64,000 nucleotides of DNA from NCBI RefSeq assembly GCF_006716865.1, contig NZ_VFPT01000001.1:3591001-3655000 (forward strand). The letters run 5' to 3'. Under the pieces are notes generated by a model that did not search any database, was not told the DNA's origin, and saw only the letters and a program-made list of their open reading frames with translations. Position 1 is the stretch's first letter; every line of letters starts with the position of its first letter. Below, piece by piece: positions 35,720 through 46,214 of the stretch. Source of the stretch: Roseinatronobacter monicus (lineage in GTDB: Bacteria; Pseudomonadota; Alphaproteobacteria; Rhodobacterales; Rhodobacteraceae). A program made the position numbers and the translations under genes.

Positions 35720-36345
35720 TCCTTGCGACTCGCAATCGCGTTGATGGCCGCAACCGTGATCGCGCTGCCCCCCAGACGGCCCTTGACGATGCACGCGGGC
35801 ACAGGCTGCGCCTGCCACAGCGCCTCTTTTGATTCCATCGCACCGACAAAGCCGACAGGGCAGCCGATAATGGCGGCAGGGCGCGGGCAGGACGGGTCTT
35901 CGAGCATGTTCAGCAGGTGAAACAGCGCTGTCGGCGCATTGCCAATGGCGACCAGCGCGCCCGCCAGATGGGGGCGCCACAATTCCAGTGCTGCGGCTGA
36001 CCGCGTGTTGCCCATCTCGCGCGCCATGTCCGGCACGCGCGGGTCGCGCAAGGTGCAGATCACCGGGTTATCCGCAGGCAGGCGCGGGCGTGTCACTCCT
36101 TCGGACACCATATAAGCATCGCACAGGATCGGCGCACCATCGGCAAGGGCGGTGCGGGCCGCGGCGGCGAAATCGGGCGAGAAGTGGATGAACTCTTCCA
36201 GCCCGACCATGCCCGCGGCATGGATCATGCGCACCGCAATGGGTTCTTCATCTGGGGTGAAGCGGGCCAGCGCGCCTTCGGCGCGGATGGTAGCGAAGGA
36301 CTGACGATAAATCGCCGCGCCATCGGTTTCATAGGTATACGGCAT
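35716..36345 (-). CDS. cobH: Precorrin-8X methylmutase
   Basis: CobH moves a methyl group from C11 to C12, producing hydrogenobyrinate. The 209-residue protein contains the conserved RMIHAAGMVGLEEFIHFSP segment, with the histidine implicated in catalysis, and GCPVGFVGAMESKEAL near the C-terminus. It overlaps the cobG stop by one base (TGATG) and cobI by four. Confidence 0.95.
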   Translation of the reverse strand: MPYTYETDGAAIYRQSFATIRAEGALARFTPDEEPIAVRMIHAAGMVGLEEFIHFSPDFAAAARTALADGAPILCDAYMVSEGVTRPRLPADNPVICTLRDPRVPDMAREMGNTRSAAALELWRPHLAGALVAIGNAPTALFHLLNMLEDPSCPRPAAIIGCPVGFVGAMESKEALWQAQPVPACIVKGRLGGSAITVAAINAIASRKE

Positions 36346-37463
36346 CAGTCCCCTCGGAAATACGCAAGTGCATCGGCAGCATTCAGTCCGCTGGCGCGCG
36401 TTTGCCCCGCAATCACCAGATCAAACCGCCCTTCGCGCCCAATCAGCGTGATATCGGCATCGCGCGCCCGTGCGCAACCCTTCGCACAGCCCGAGACATG
36501 CAAACTGCTGGAAATATGCGGTGCAAGCGCACGCGCCAGCGCGCGCGTCTCGACACTGGCTTGGGGGCAAAGGGGGGCGCCCGCGCAGGCATCCACCCGC
36601 AGGGCCGGATGATCGGGCGTGGCGATCAGGCTGTCGGGCAAGGGCAGAGCGCGCACCCCCTCCAGCACAAGGTAGCGCCAAGGGGTGAGGCGCAAGCCGG
36701 GGGCATCGCTGGCGCGCATTACTTTGGCCAGATCCTGCGCGATGATCTGGCCAAAGGCCGCGCCCAGTATCAACCCGACCGGCGCTGGCCCAGCGGCAAG
36801 GCGCGCGCGGGCGGGGTGTGGCTGCACATCCCATGTGGCCCAGTCGGGCAGGGGCGCGGTGTGGCGCGCCATACGCCCTGCACGCGCGCCCCCTGACGCC
36901 ATGAACCAATCGGCAAGCCGGATCAGGGTGTCAATCTCGTGCCCTTTGTCCAGCGCCATGCCAAGCGCGCGCCCCTCGGCGCGCAGGATCAGCCCGCTGG
37001 CGCTGCGCTCGATGCGGAAATCGGCGGGATCGTGGCTCAGGACGGGGGCAGGTCCGGTATCCATTGCAAACCCCATCTTGGGAGGCAGGGCAGGCAGCTC
37101 TGCCAGACGGGCGGCAAGCTGGTCATACAGGCGCGCACTGTCGTCGCCCTCGGCCCAGTCGGGGGCAATCAGGATGTTGCGGCGGGATTCCAGTTCAGGG
37201 TCGCTGTCCAGCAGGTCAAGGGCGGCCAACGTATCTTGCAGGGGCGCAAGTGCGGCATCGGTGACACCGCGAATTTGCAGATTGGCGCGGTTGGTCAGAT
37301 CAATCAGCCCTGCGCCATGCGTTTGTGCCGCCTCGCACAGCCCCAAGGCCTGCGCGCGGGTCAGGCGTGCCGCGCGGGGGCGCACCCGCACCACCCAACC
37401 ATCGCCCGAGCGCATGGGGCGCAGCGCGCCGGGGCACCAGCCCTTCACCTCGATCTCAGTCAT
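36345..37463 (-). CDS. cobG: Precorrin-3B synthase
   Basis: CobG is the oxygen-dependent monooxygenase that hydroxylates precorrin-3A, the defining step of aerobic B12 synthesis. The 372-residue protein resembles sulphite/nitrite reductases. The N-terminal part has [11 protein letters not shown], and the Fe-S cysteine patterns are seen as [18 protein letters not shown] and [10 protein letters not shown]. Its N-terminus overlaps the cobN 3' end by 8 bases. Presence of cobG marks an oxygen-requiring pathway. Confidence 0.93.
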   Translation of the reverse strand: MTEIEVKGWCPGALRPMRSGDGWVVRVRPRAARLTRAQALGLCEAAQTHGAGLIDLTNRANLQIRGVTDAALAPLQDTLAALDLLDSDPELESRRNILIAPDWAEGDDSARLYDQLAARLAELPALPPKMGFAMDTGPAPVLSHDPADFRIERSASGLILRAEGRALGMALDKGHEIDTLIRLADWFMASGGARAGRMARHTAPLPDWATWDVQPHPARARLAAGPAPVGLILGAAFGQIIAQDLAKVMRASDAPGLRLTPWRYLVLEGVRALPLPDSLIATPDHPALRVDACAGAPLCPQASVETRALARALAPHISSSLHVSGCAKGCARARDADITLIGREGRFDLVIAGQTRASGLNAADALAYFRGD

Positions 37464-40400
37464 GCGTCAGCCCTGCCAGAATAGAGTTCCGCCGTGTCAC
37501 CCAAAGCCCTGCCTCATGCAAGGCGGCAAAACGCGCCTCCATCGCGGCCAGCGCGCCGGGGTTCTCAGAGGCAAGGAAGTCGCGCACATCCGGCGCACCA
37601 AGGGTTGCGTCGTAATAGAGGTCAAAAAGCTGCGGCGGCACAGCCTGCGCCAGATGCGCGAAGGCGGCCAGATGGTCCAGTGTCGCGGCAATTTCAGCGC
37701 CGCCGCGAAAACCATGCGCCATCATGCCCGAAATCCAGACCGGATTGGCCGCCCGTGCGCGCACGACACGGGCGATTTCTTCGGATAAGGGCCGCGCGCG
37801 CGGGCTGTCGGGGCGCGTGGCGTCGAGATGATAGAGTGCAGCCTTGCCGCCTGTTACGGCTTGCGCGGCGGCAAAGCCTGCTTCATGGGCGGCATAATCC
37901 TGCGCCAGCAAAAGATCCGTCTCTGGCAGGTCTTGCAAATGCACAAATGCATTCGCCCCGGCCACACGCGCGGCAATGCCTTCGGGGTCGTGCTGGCCGG
38001 TATCCATCGCGTGGGATGAGGCGGCCAGCCATGCGCGGCCTGCCACTTGCCGTGCGGCGTCGGTGTAATCCTCCAACGACGCGCCCATGCCCAGACCATA
38101 GCTGCCGGGCGCAGGGCTGTAGACGCGTGCGCCGCCCGTGCCGACAAACGGGTTCCAGTCAGGGGCTTCGTCCCGCGCGGCCAAGGCCTGCACGGCCTGC
38201 CCGAACAAGGCGGCAAGCTGTGGAAACACATCGCGGAACAGGCCCGACACACGCAGGGTCACATCCAGCCGCGGCCTGTCGAGTTCCGCAATCGGCAGGA
38301 TTTCCACGCCCGACACCCGCGCTGAGCCTTCGTCCCAGACAGGGCGCGCGCCCAGAAGATGCAGCGCCATGGCAAATTCCTCGCCCGCCGTGCGCATGGT
38401 CGCACTGCCCCACAGATCGACCACCAGCGCGCGCGGCCAGTCGCCATGGTCCTGCAAGTGGCGGCGCACCAACTCATCGGCCAGCTTGATCCCTTGGGCA
38501 TAGGCGGCGCGGGAGGGCACCGCGCGCGGGTCGGTGGTGAACATGTTGCGCCCTGTGGGTAGCACATCCGACCGCCCCCGATGGGGCGATCCGGACGGGC
38601 CGGGGGCCACAAACTGCCCCGACAGCGCCGCCATCAACCCCGCACGCTCGCGCGCGCCGTGCTCGCCACGCCCGAAGATGTGCAAGCCCTCGCCAAACTG
38701 GCTTTCCTTCACATCGCAGACGAAACGGTCAATGCGGGTGATGGCGTCATTGATGCAGGTGGCGCTCTCAAGGCCCAACTCGCCACCCAGCCCCAGCGCC
38801 TCGGCCTCGGCCCTGATATCGCCTTGCAGGCGGTCGCGGCGGGCGGGGTCCAGCCCATCGGCGTTGGAAAACTCGTCCAGCAGCGATTCCAGATGCGCCA
38901 GCCCTGCGCCGGTTTGCGCGGCGACCATGGGCGGGGGCACATGGCCCAGCGTGACCGCGCCAATGCGGCGCTTGGCCTGCGCCGCCTCGCCGGGGTCATT
39001 GACGATAAAGGGGTAGATCACCGGCAAATCGCGGATCAACGCTTCGGGCCAGCAATCATCCGACAGGGCCACGGATTTGCCCGGCAGCCATTCCAGCGTG
39101 CCATGCGCGCCAATATGCACCAGCACATCCGATTGCACACGCAGCCACAGGTAAAAGGCGACATATGCATGGCGCGGGGTGCGCGACAGGTCGTGATATT
39201 CATCATCGCGCAGATCGGGCGTGCCGCGTTCGGGCTGCAAGGCAACAAGCGTCTGACCAAGGCGCAGGCCCGCAAAGCGAAAACTGCCCTCATGACACGC
39301 CGGATCGTCCTCTGGCGCGCCCCAAGCTTCGGCAAGGTCATCTTGCAGCGATTGGGGCAAGGTCTGCAAAGCTGCGCGATAGGCCCGGAGCGGCCAGTGC
39401 AGGTGCTGGCTGTCCATCGCGTCGGCCAGCATCCGGCCAGTTGCGCCCGGCGCGCCGATGTCTTCAAGCATCGCACTTGCACTTTCCAGCGCATCCAGCC
39501 CGACCGCATGGGCCATATTCCACCCCTTGCCGGGATAGGTCGAGAGCACAAGTGCCACCCGCCGCGCCGACACGTCCATATCCTGCAAGCGCACCCATGC
39601 GGTAACGCGGTCGGCAATGGCGGTGATGCGCGCAGGCTCGGCGCGGTGCTCGGCGCGGGCGAATTGCAGATCGGGGTCGGGGTCGGTGAATTCCTTGAAA
39701 CTGGCGACGCCTGCGAACATGCGGCCATCCACCTCTGGCAGCACGACATGCATGGCCAGATCGGCGGGCGACAGGCCGCGCGCGGAATTCCACCATTTGC
39801 GCCGCTCATTCGTGGCAAGGGCCACCTGAAAGACCGGCACGCCCGCGGCTTCCAGAACAGCGCCATCTGTACCCTGCGCGGAAAAGGCCGTGGCATTGAC
39901 CACCGCGCGCGGCGCAAGCGCCTTGATCCAGCGCGTCATCCATGCGCGCGCCTGCGGTTCCTTCAGCGACGGCGCGAACAGTGCCAGCACATCGAAACCG
40001 CGCGCCTCCAACGCCTCCGCCAGCGCACGGATCGGGGCCAGATCGGCGGCGGCAAGGTAGGAGCGGTAGAAGGTGACCACAATACGCGGGCGGGTTGCGT
40101 GCAGCGCAAAACTGGCGGGGCAAACACTGCCCTGAGGTTGCCAGCCGCCCACCTGCGGCAGCACACGCGCCCCGCGCACAGGCGGTGCGTACAGGCCCGC
40201 CGCCAGCGCCAGTTGCTGCAACGCTGCCTGTGCGGCCACATCCCCGCCCATGTCGCACAGGTGTTTCAGGCGGCGCAATGTGCTGACCGGCAGGGTCGAG
40301 GCCGCATCCAGCGCTGGATCATCGCGCCCATCGGCAGGCAGAACCGCCAGTGCGATGCCCTTTTGCTGCGCCAGCGCTTGCACCTGTTGCAGCCCATAGG

Positions 40401-40680
40401 CCCAATAAGCCGCCCCCCCGATCAGGCGGATCAGGATGCCCTTGGCTGAAGCGAGGGTATTCTCGACATAGGTATCGACGGACAGCGGATGCTTCAGCGC
40501 GGCCAGATTGGCCAGCCGCACTGTCGGCAACCCTTGCGCGCCCGCACGCCATCCCGCCGCGAAAGCGCCCAGATCGCTGTCGGAGAAGGACAGCACCACC
40601 AGATCCGCCGGGCTTTGGCCCAGATCGGTGGGGGTGGCGGCCTCGTCCAGCCCATGGCTTTCGCGGAAGATGACATGCAT
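37456..40680 (-). CDS. cobN: Aerobic cobaltochelatase subunit CobN
   Basis: CobN is the large catalytic subunit of cobaltochelatase, binding hydrogenobyrinate a,c-diamide and cobalt and working with CobS-CobT. The 1074-residue protein is of family length with recognisable blocks such as [39 protein letters not shown] and the C-terminal [19 protein letters not shown]. It is homologous to magnesium chelatase BchH/ChlH. It follows cobW by 6 bp and overlaps cobG. Long open frames on the opposite strand are composition shadows. Confidence 0.95.
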   Translation of the reverse strand: MHVIFRESHGLDEAATPTDLGQSPADLVVLSFSDSDLGAFAAGWRAGAQGLPTVRLANLAALKHPLSVDTYVENTLASAKGILIRLIGGAAYWAYGLQQVQALAQQKGIALAVLPADGRDDPALDAASTLPVSTLRRLKHLCDMGGDVAAQAALQQLALAAGLYAPPVRGARVLPQVGGWQPQGSVCPASFALHATRPRIVVTFYRSYLAAADLAPIRALAEALEARGFDVLALFAPSLKEPQARAWMTRWIKALAPRAVVNATAFSAQGTDGAVLEAAGVPVFQVALATNERRKWWNSARGLSPADLAMHVVLPEVDGRMFAGVASFKEFTDPDPDLQFARAEHRAEPARITAIADRVTAWVRLQDMDVSARRVALVLSTYPGKGWNMAHAVGLDALESASAMLEDIGAPGATGRMLADAMDSQHLHWPLRAYRAALQTLPQSLQDDLAEAWGAPEDDPACHEGSFRFAGLRLGQTLVALQPERGTPDLRDDEYHDLSRTPRHAYVAFYLWLRVQSDVLVHIGAHGTLEWLPGKSVALSDDCWPEALIRDLPVIYPFIVNDPGEAAQAKRRIGAVTLGHVPPPMVAAQTGAGLAHLESLLDEFSNADGLDPARRDRLQGDIRAEAEALGLGGELGLESATCINDAITRIDRFVCDVKESQFGEGLHIFGRGEHGARERAGLMAALSGQFVAPGPSGSPHRGRSDVLPTGRNMFTTDPRAVPSRAAYAQGIKLADELVRRHLQDHGDWPRALVVDLWGSATMRTAGEEFAMALHLLGARPVWDEGSARVSGVEILPIAELDRPRLDVTLRVSGLFRDVFPQLAALFGQAVQALAARDEAPDWNPFVGTGGARVYSPAPGSYGLGMGASLEDYTDAARQVAGRAWLAASSHAMDTGQHDPEGIAARVAGANAFVHLQDLPETDLLLAQDYAAHEAGFAAAQAVTGGKAALYHLDATRPDSPRARPLSEEIARVVRARAANPVWISGMMAHGFRGGAEIAATLDHLAAFAHLAQAVPPQLFDLYYDATLGAPDVRDFLASENPGALAAMEARFAALHEAGLWVTRRNSILAGLTHD

Positions 40681-40686
40681 CGTGGA

Positions 40687-41724
40687 TCAGGCTCCCAGCG
40701 CCTCGCGGATGGCGGCTTCATTAACATGGTCGTGTTCCGCGATCACGACAAGCCGCGTGATGCGCGGCTCTGATGCGGTCCAGGGACGGTCGAACTGGTG
40801 ACGCACCCGCGCGCCGACCGCCTGTACCAGCAGGCGCATGGGCTTTCCTGTCACAGCGGCATAGCCTTTGACGCGCAGAATATGCTGGCTTTCCGCCAGA
40901 TGGGCGATGCGCGCGGCCAGATCGGCGGGGTCTGCAATCTCGCCCATCGTGACCATGACCGTGTCGAAATCGTCATGTTCGTGGTCATGATGGCCGTCAT
41001 GATGCGACGGGCGCGCGGCCAGATCATCTTCGGCACTTGCTTCCAGCCCTAGCAGGATGGCGGGGTCGACCACGCCTTCGGCCACCTCGACCACGGCCAA
41101 GGGGCGCGGGGCAAGGGCGGCGATCGTTGCGCGTGCATTGGTCACACCCTCGCCCCCCGCCAGATCAGGCTTCGTCAGCAACACCAGATCGGCACAGGCG
41201 ATCTGATCCTCGAACACTTCGGCCAGTGGCGTTTCATGGTCGATGCTGTCATCTGCGGCGCGCTGGGCATCGACTGCGGCAACATTGGTGGCAAAGCGCC
41301 CTGCGGCCACAGCCTCGGCATCGGCCAGCGCGATCACACCGTCAACAGTGATGCGCGAGCGGATTTCCGGCCAGTCAAACGCTTTCAGCAGGGGCTTGGG
41401 CAGGGCCAGACCAGAGGTTTCGATCACGATATGGTCCGGCTTCGGGTCCAGCTTCAACAGCGCTTCGATTGTGGGGATGAAGTCATCGGCCACAGTGCAG
41501 CAGATGCACCCATTCGACAGTTCGACAATGTTTTCGGCAGGGCAATCGGGGATGGCACAGGATTTCAGGATTTCGCCATCCACCCCCACAGTGCCGAATT
41601 CATTGACCACCACCGCCAGACGCCGCCCGCCGGCATTGCGGATCAGATGCGAAATCAGCGTGGTCTTGCCCGACCCAAGAAAGCCGGTGACGATGGTAAC
41701 AGGGGTTTTCGACAGATCAGACAT
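40687..41724 (-). CDS. cobW: CobW-type metal-chaperone GTPase
   Basis: CobW is a G3E-family GTPase thought to deliver cobalt for corrin synthesis. The 345-residue protein has P-loop GFLGSGKTTL (residues 14-23), the metal-binding GCICC motif and a histidine-rich insertion (HHDGHHDHEHDD, about residues 225-240) before the C-terminal CobW_C domain. Start 41724 (MSDLSKTPVT) fits the family and overlaps the 3' end of the upstream DUF1636-like gene by 8 bases. It is part of the riboswitch-led transcript. Confidence 0.94.
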   Translation of the reverse strand: MSDLSKTPVTIVTGFLGSGKTTLISHLIRNAGGRRLAVVVNEFGTVGVDGEILKSCAIPDCPAENIVELSNGCICCTVADDFIPTIEALLKLDPKPDHIVIETSGLALPKPLLKAFDWPEIRSRITVDGVIALADAEAVAAGRFATNVAAVDAQRAADDSIDHETPLAEVFEDQIACADLVLLTKPDLAGGEGVTNARATIAALAPRPLAVVEVAEGVVDPAILLGLEASAEDDLAARPSHHDGHHDHEHDDFDTVMVTMGEIADPADLAARIAHLAESQHILRVKGYAAVTGKPMRLLVQAVGARVRHQFDRPWTASEPRITRLVVIAEHDHVNEAAIREALGA

Positions 41725-42106
41725 TGGGTGCCTCCAGTGGCGGAATACGGGCGATACAGTTCTTGCGGAAATGTTCGGGGCGTTCGCGCCATGGCACAAG
41801 ACCATTTTCGGCGGCGCGATATTTCTGCACCCCTTCCAGAATGGCAGGCAGGTGCTGCTCTGGTGTCAGGTTGCCATAGACATAGGTCCAGGCGCCGGGC
41901 TTGCGCAATGCGATAGTGCAGCCGCGTGAACAATTGGACAGGCAGTCCACCGCGATCACGCGCAGCCCTTCGGGCGCGGCATCCTGCAAGGCCGCCACAA
42001 GCTGTGCGCCGGGGCGGTGGTCCGGGTCTGGTGTGGCCAGCGGGTTGGCAGGCATAGCACTGCGGCAGGTGGCACAGACCAGAAGATCGACAATCTCAGA
42101 AGACAT
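41717..42106 (-). CDS. DUF1636-like metal-binding protein
   Basis: A 129-residue protein with a cysteine pattern like thioredoxin-type [2Fe-2S] ferredoxins: VCATCRSAM near the N-terminus, then DCLSNCSRGCTIAL. DUF1636 members are often encoded in cobalamin clusters, and I assign it to that family from the pattern and context. The role is unknown; electron transfer to CobG or metal handling are possibilities only. It sits between the hupE-like gene and cobW. Confidence 0.78.
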   Translation of the reverse strand: MSSEIVDLLVCATCRSAMPANPLATPDPDHRPGAQLVAALQDAAPEGLRVIAVDCLSNCSRGCTIALRKPGAWTYVYGNLTPEQHLPAILEGVQKYRAAENGLVPWRERPEHFRKNCIARIPPLEAPNV

Positions 42107-42156
42107 GAAAGACTCCGGTTAAAGGGGGCGGCGTGGGGCCGCCCCTGACGCGCGGT

Positions 42157-42771
42157 TCAGCCGAGGATCATGTGCTCGACAGTTTCAAACAGGAACGCAA
42201 GGCCAACACCCATGCAGACAGCCGCAGCCAGCCGCGCCTGTAACTGGCCCTGACCGCCTTGCAGCATCTTGCCTGCAAACAGTGCCACACCCGCGGCAAT
42301 CGCAAACTGAACCCCGCCAAAGCCAAGCAGATAAGCAAAAATTGGCATGGGGGTAGAGCCGATGACCGCCTCGCCATAAGCCCAGCCGTGGAAGAGGCCC
42401 GCCAGCGCGAAACCGGCCAGTGCGACAGGACCGGCAACTTGCCGCCCCAAAAGCAGCAATGCGCCAAGAATGACGACCGATGCGGTGATGACCAGTTCCG
42501 CCAGTGGCAGGGTCACGCCCGCCAGATGCACCGCTGTGCCCGCCAAAGTCGCGCCGATAAAGGCCAGCGGCCCGACCAGCGAGCGCCCCGCCAAGGCGGC
42601 AGCAATGCCGATCAGCACCACAAAGGCCAGATGGTCCAGCCCGATTACCGGATGCGCCAGACCAGAGATCAGGCCGTGAAAGATGGTCTGCGGTGCCTCG
42701 CCGCCCAACGGGTGATGTGCCAGCGCAGGGGTGGCCAGAAGCAAGGCAGGCAGGATCAGAAAACGTGTCAT
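42157..42771 (-). CDS. HupE/UreJ-type membrane protein, probable cobalt/nickel permease
   Basis: A 204-residue membrane protein with a cleavable-looking signal (LILPALLLATPALA) followed by HHPLGG and about six transmembrane helices. The conserved H-P-x-x-G-x-DHL block (LAHPVIGLDHLAFVVLIGI) defines the HupE/UreJ family of secondary nickel/cobalt transporters. Location under a B12 riboswitch beside cobW argues for cobalt uptake. Start 42771 (MTRFLILPAL) is chosen because the upstream part of the open frame lies in the neighbouring gene. Confidence 0.88.
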   Translation of the reverse strand: MTRFLILPALLLATPALAHHPLGGEAPQTIFHGLISGLAHPVIGLDHLAFVVLIGIAAALAGRSLVGPLAFIGATLAGTAVHLAGVTLPLAELVITASVVILGALLLLGRQVAGPVALAGFALAGLFHGWAYGEAVIGSTPMPIFAYLLGFGGVQFAIAAGVALFAGKMLQGGQGQLQARLAAAVCMGVGLAFLFETVEHMILG

Positions 42772-42793
42772 GGAGAGAGTTCCTTGAAAGGGG

Positions 42794-43420
42794 TTAACGC
42801 TGGCGGAAATCGGCATGGCAGGCGACGCAGTAATAGCGCAGATCATGCAGGCCGTTGACCAGATCGCCGCCCTCTTGGACGGTTTGGGCAAATTGCGCGG
42901 ATTCGGTGGCGAAGGCAGCGGTATATTGGGCAAAGCGCTCTTGCTCTTCCCAGATGACCGGCAGCGCGCCTTTCTCGCCTTCTGGCGCGGGCGAGGGGAT
43001 ATCGAACAGCGTATCGATCTGCCCACCCAGTGCAGCCAGAGCATTGGCGTGGTTCTGGATCATCTCTTCGCCGCCCGCATCCGACAGCAGGGTCGCCGAT
43101 ACAGCGCGGAAATGCCCTGATAGCGCATTCATGGAGCGGCGGCGGCGCTCGGTCAGCCCATCAGCGGCGGTTTCAAAAACCGGGGCTTGCGGGTGCCTGT
43201 CGCCATGCGGGCCAAACGGGCCGGTCAGTTGTTCGGCCTGATCTGCATCGACATGGGAATGGCCGTGATCGTGGCTGTGGCTGTGCGCCTGACTTGTGCT
43301 GGCCGTTTCTTGCTGGCGCGCGGCATCCGTGGGAACGGCAAAGGCGACAAACCCTGCCGCCAGCACATAGCCCACGCCCGCCAGTCCCACACCCGCACGC
43401 GCATTGCGTGATAGTTTCAT
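42794..43420 (-). CDS. Cytochrome c'-like protein with His-rich N-terminal segment
   Basis: A 208-residue exported protein. It has an N-terminal membrane signal (about 9-32), a histidine-rich stretch SHSHDHGHSH near residue 50, and a four-helix-bundle-like region that ends with a single haem motif CVACHADFRQR at the C-terminus, as in cytochrome c'/c556. Start 43420 (MKLSRNARAG) is set by signal-peptide position. It is the first gene downstream of the cobalamin riboswitch and precedes the hupE-like permease. The His cluster suggests periplasmic metal binding, possibly cobalt, which is inference from context. Confidence 0.78.
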   Translation of the reverse strand: MKLSRNARAGVGLAGVGYVLAAGFVAFAVPTDAARQQETASTSQAHSHSHDHGHSHVDADQAEQLTGPFGPHGDRHPQAPVFETAADGLTERRRRSMNALSGHFRAVSATLLSDAGGEEMIQNHANALAALGGQIDTLFDIPSPAPEGEKGALPVIWEEQERFAQYTAAFATESAQFAQTVQEGGDLVNGLHDLRYYCVACHADFRQR

Positions 43421-43516
43421 TCTTCCTCTTTCCTGCGCGACCACCCGTCACGCCATATCAGAGCGGGGGTGTGCAGGCAGGGTCGGGGCGCGTAACCGCA
43501 TGTCCCGACGCAAGCC

Positions 43517-43556
43517 CAACCAGTCACCCCGCTGGTTGAAATGCCCGTTTCCGGGC
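43517..43556 (-). promoter_or_regulatory. Two tandem hairpins in the riboswitch expression platform
   Basis: Downstream of the B12 box on the minus strand lie GCCCG-GAAA-CGGGC (43556-43543) and CAACCAG-N8-CTGGTTG (43538-43517). They could form the ligand-controlled switch, but no U-run follows, so control of translation or Rho access is as likely as intrinsic termination. Confidence 0.45.
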
Positions 43557-43565
43557 CGCTTATGC

Positions 43566-43752
43566 GCTGGCAGGTCTCCCGGCTTGCGGATGTCAGGTTT
43601 CCCTGTCGGTCTTCCCGCCTTCCCGGCCCATATGGGGCCAGTGGCATTGGGAGACCTCTCCGGTCACGGTCGCGGGGGCGGCTGTGCTTGAGGCAGGATC
43701 TTGCGATCCGGCCCTGTCACATTCCCTTTTCACCTGTCACAAAACAGGCACC
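43566..43752 (-). promoter_or_regulatory. Cobalamin riboswitch aptamer
   Basis: Read on the minus strand, the canonical blocks appear in order: GGTGCC (43752-43747), AAAAGGGAA, GCCGCCCCCGCGACCGTGAC, GCCACTG, CGGGAAGGC and the B12 box CAAGCCGGGAGACCTGCC (43586-43569). It stands upstream of the cytochrome c'-like gene and the colinear cob run, so adenosylcobalamin should lower expression of cobalt uptake, chelation and corrin synthesis genes together. Confidence 0.93.
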
Positions 43753-44015
43753 AGCAATTCCGTCATGCGCGCAACAGACCTGCGAGTCAAGCAAGGATGC
43801 GACGCCATGCCCGAAACCACCGACGCTCTGCGCGGCCCGTCAAGACTGTGCCGGAATGCCATGCCAGAAGGGGGGCAGGCTGGCCGCATTCCTGCGGCCC
43901 AAGTCCGGGATGTAACGGGCCTGTCTGGCAAGCAAGTGCAAAGCCAAACAGGCGTCGATCTGTCGGGCGCAGACGCAGGCACGCGCCAAGGGTAGATTAC
44001 GACTGTCGCCCGCCC
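43753..44015. other. Intergenic region upstream of the riboswitch
   Basis: Between the riboswitch 5' end and the stop of wzc no convincing gene is seen. The promoter for the cob transcript should lie here, reading leftwards; no clear -35/-10 pair was recognised. Open frames crossing it on the plus strand are shadows of wzc and the riboswitch. Confidence 0.5.
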
Positions 44016-46196
44016 CTATTGCGCGCGCTGTTTGTAGGTGTAGCGATACCCGTAGCCATACCCGTACCCGGCCTGCCCGCCCGCCCTTTTGGGGTCATAT
44101 CGGTTCAGGACCGCGCCAGAGAATTTCACACCAGCGGCCGCGCATGTCTTTTGCGCCTCCGCCACCTCGCCCAGCGGGGTCGTATCGTGGCTGGCGATGA
44201 AAATGGCAGCGCCGGTATTGCGCGCCAAGATCACCGGATCGGTCACAGCGAGAATAGGCGGCGTATCAAAGATCGTCAGCGCAAAATGTTGCGCGCAAGC
44301 CGCAATCAATTCAGACAACCCGGCGCGCATCAGAAGTTCCGAGGGATTGGGCGGATATTGCCCTGTCGGCAGCAGAAAAAGGTTCTCATGCGGCCCCTGA
44401 AACAGCGCGTCCTCGAACGGCAAATCGCCCGCCAATACTTCGGCCAAGCCGGGCACATCGCGCGACATGCCGAAATAGCGGCGCAGTTGCCCACGGCGCA
44501 TATCGGCATCAATCACACAGACGCGTTGTCCGGACTGTGCCGCGACGGCGGCGAGGTTGATAGACAGAAAGCTTTTGCCTGCCTCGGGATGGGACGACGT
44601 GACTGTCAGGCTGGGGGTGCGCGCGTCGAGCATCGCAAAATGCAGGCTGGTTCGCAGCGACCGAAATGCCTCGACCGTCAGGTCGGCGGGGCTTTCAAAT
44701 GCCAGAATGCCCAGCTTCCCCTCGCGGCGCCCCTCTGTATCGGCGTGCTTGTTGTAGTTGATCGTCGCAAGAACGGGCAGGCCAAGCTGCTCCAACTCAG
44801 CGGGGTCTTGCACACCCTTGCGCATCCAGTTGCGGGCAAGCACCGCACCGATGCCAGTCACGGCACCAAGACCCATGCCAAGCGCAAGGATCAGGGCCTT
44901 GCGGGGGGCGACAGGCAAGGGTGCCGCGCTGGCGCTGTCTACGATCCTGACATTCCCGATGGTACTTGCGCGCAGCACCTCTACTTCTTGCGCGCGGGTC
45001 AGCAGTTCGGTGTATATCCGTTGCGCCAGCTCAACCTCGCGGGACAGGTTCAGGATCTGGCGCTGGGTTTCGGGCAGGGTGCCCACCTGTTCGCGCAGCC
45101 CCGCCAGACGCGCGTCCAGTCGGGCGCGTTCGTCCAGAAGCTGCCGGTATGTCGGGTGCGATGGGGTGAAGCGTTGTGCCAGTTCATCTTCGCGGCGTTG
45201 CAAATCGGCCAACTCGCCCTCGATCCGCGTCACCTGACCAAGTATGGTCTGCGTTTCAAGCGTCAGGTCAATTGTCACCTGTTGCTGTCGAAATGCATTC
45301 AGCGCGGCTTCGGCAGTGCGCAGGGTCTGCTCTGCAAGTGGCAGTTGCGCGCGGATAAAAGTCAGGCTGCTTTCTGCTTCGGCGGAACTGCGCGAAATGT
45401 TCTGACCCAGATATGCTTGAATGATCGCGTCAAGGGACCGCATATCTTCGGTCCGGTTCTCGCCTGTCAGGCGGACTTCAAGAATGCCAGATGCGCGGCC
45501 CCGTTCACTGACCGAAAGCCTGTCGCGCAGAACATTGATCGCGCGACGCTCATCAACCTGCCTGACATAAAACCGTCGGCCCGGCTGGGCTGTGATGCTT
45601 GCGAGTGTCAGCGCAAAGCCGGTCTCCGCGTGTGTTAGCGGTTGTCCCACCACCCCATTCAGGCGCAAACCATCCGGCAGGACCAGCTGATATTCCGTCG
45701 CACTGGTGACACTCAGGATAAAATCTGCGTTCAGCAGGCCGGGGGGCACTATCAGTGTGTCCAGCGCAATCCTGTCGCCGGGGCGCGCAAATCTTGCCGG
45801 AATGACTGTGTCGAGCAGGCGGAACCGGTAGCGCGCGAACACCGTGCCAACCAAAGCCATAGTGTCAGGTGTCACGCGCCAATCAAGGTTCTGATCCGCA
45901 ATCGCCCGCCCCAGCACCATTCGAGAGCGCAATATCTCGATTTCTGTCACGCTGCGCGGGTCAGTCTCGACCATCGCGGACAAGCTGCTGGGCAGTGCGA
46001 GTGACCCGCTCTTTTCCTCAAGTTGCAACAGCGCATCGGCCTGAAATGTGGGGTTTGTGTTGGCGATTGTGAACGCGCCTATGGCCAACCCGAGTGCCAT
46101 TGCAGCCCCGATCCATCCCTTTCCGCGCCACAGGGTGCCAAGGATCTGGCCCAGATCCACTTCACCCTCTGCGATGTCCTGCGTGCTGCTATTCAC
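44016..46196 (-). CDS. wzc: Wzc-type chain-length determinant and tyrosine autokinase
   Basis: A 726-residue inner-membrane protein controlling polysaccharide polymerisation and export. A Wzz domain with transmembrane helices near 31-50 and 440-465 encloses a long periplasmic coiled-coil region (about 270-410). The C-terminal BY-kinase domain has Walker A SSHPEAGKSF, Walker A' CVIDADMRRG and Walker B TIFDTPPI. The tail is rich in tyrosines (GYGYGYGYRYTYKQ), the autophosphorylation cluster. It follows wzb and wza on the same strand. Confidence 0.92.
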   Translation of the reverse strand: MNSSTQDIAEGEVDLGQILGTLWRGKGWIGAAMALGLAIGAFTIANTNPTFQADALLQLEEKSGSLALPSSLSAMVETDPRSVTEIEILRSRMVLGRAIADQNLDWRVTPDTMALVGTVFARYRFRLLDTVIPARFARPGDRIALDTLIVPPGLLNADFILSVTSATEYQLVLPDGLRLNGVVGQPLTHAETGFALTLASITAQPGRRFYVRQVDERRAINVLRDRLSVSERGRASGILEVRLTGENRTEDMRSLDAIIQAYLGQNISRSSAEAESSLTFIRAQLPLAEQTLRTAEAALNAFRQQQVTIDLTLETQTILGQVTRIEGELADLQRREDELAQRFTPSHPTYRQLLDERARLDARLAGLREQVGTLPETQRQILNLSREVELAQRIYTELLTRAQEVEVLRASTIGNVRIVDSASAAPLPVAPRKALILALGMGLGAVTGIGAVLARNWMRKGVQDPAELEQLGLPVLATINYNKHADTEGRREGKLGILAFESPADLTVEAFRSLRTSLHFAMLDARTPSLTVTSSHPEAGKSFLSINLAAVAAQSGQRVCVIDADMRRGQLRRYFGMSRDVPGLAEVLAGDLPFEDALFQGPHENLFLLPTGQYPPNPSELLMRAGLSELIAACAQHFALTIFDTPPILAVTDPVILARNTGAAIFIASHDTTPLGEVAEAQKTCAAAGVKFSGAVLNRYDPKRAGGQAGYGYGYGYRYTYKQRAQ

Positions 46197-46214
46197 CCGT
46201 TTGCGCCCCTTAAG

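Noticed and set aside
38581..40449. Plus-strand 622-codon open frame antisense to cobN
   Set aside because: Composition shadow of a high-GC gene; low-complexity Arg/Gln/His-rich translation with no family features, while cobN is fully supported.
43701..45638. Plus-strand 645-codon open frame antisense to wzc
   Set aside because: Same type of shadow; it also crosses the riboswitch and intergenic DNA.
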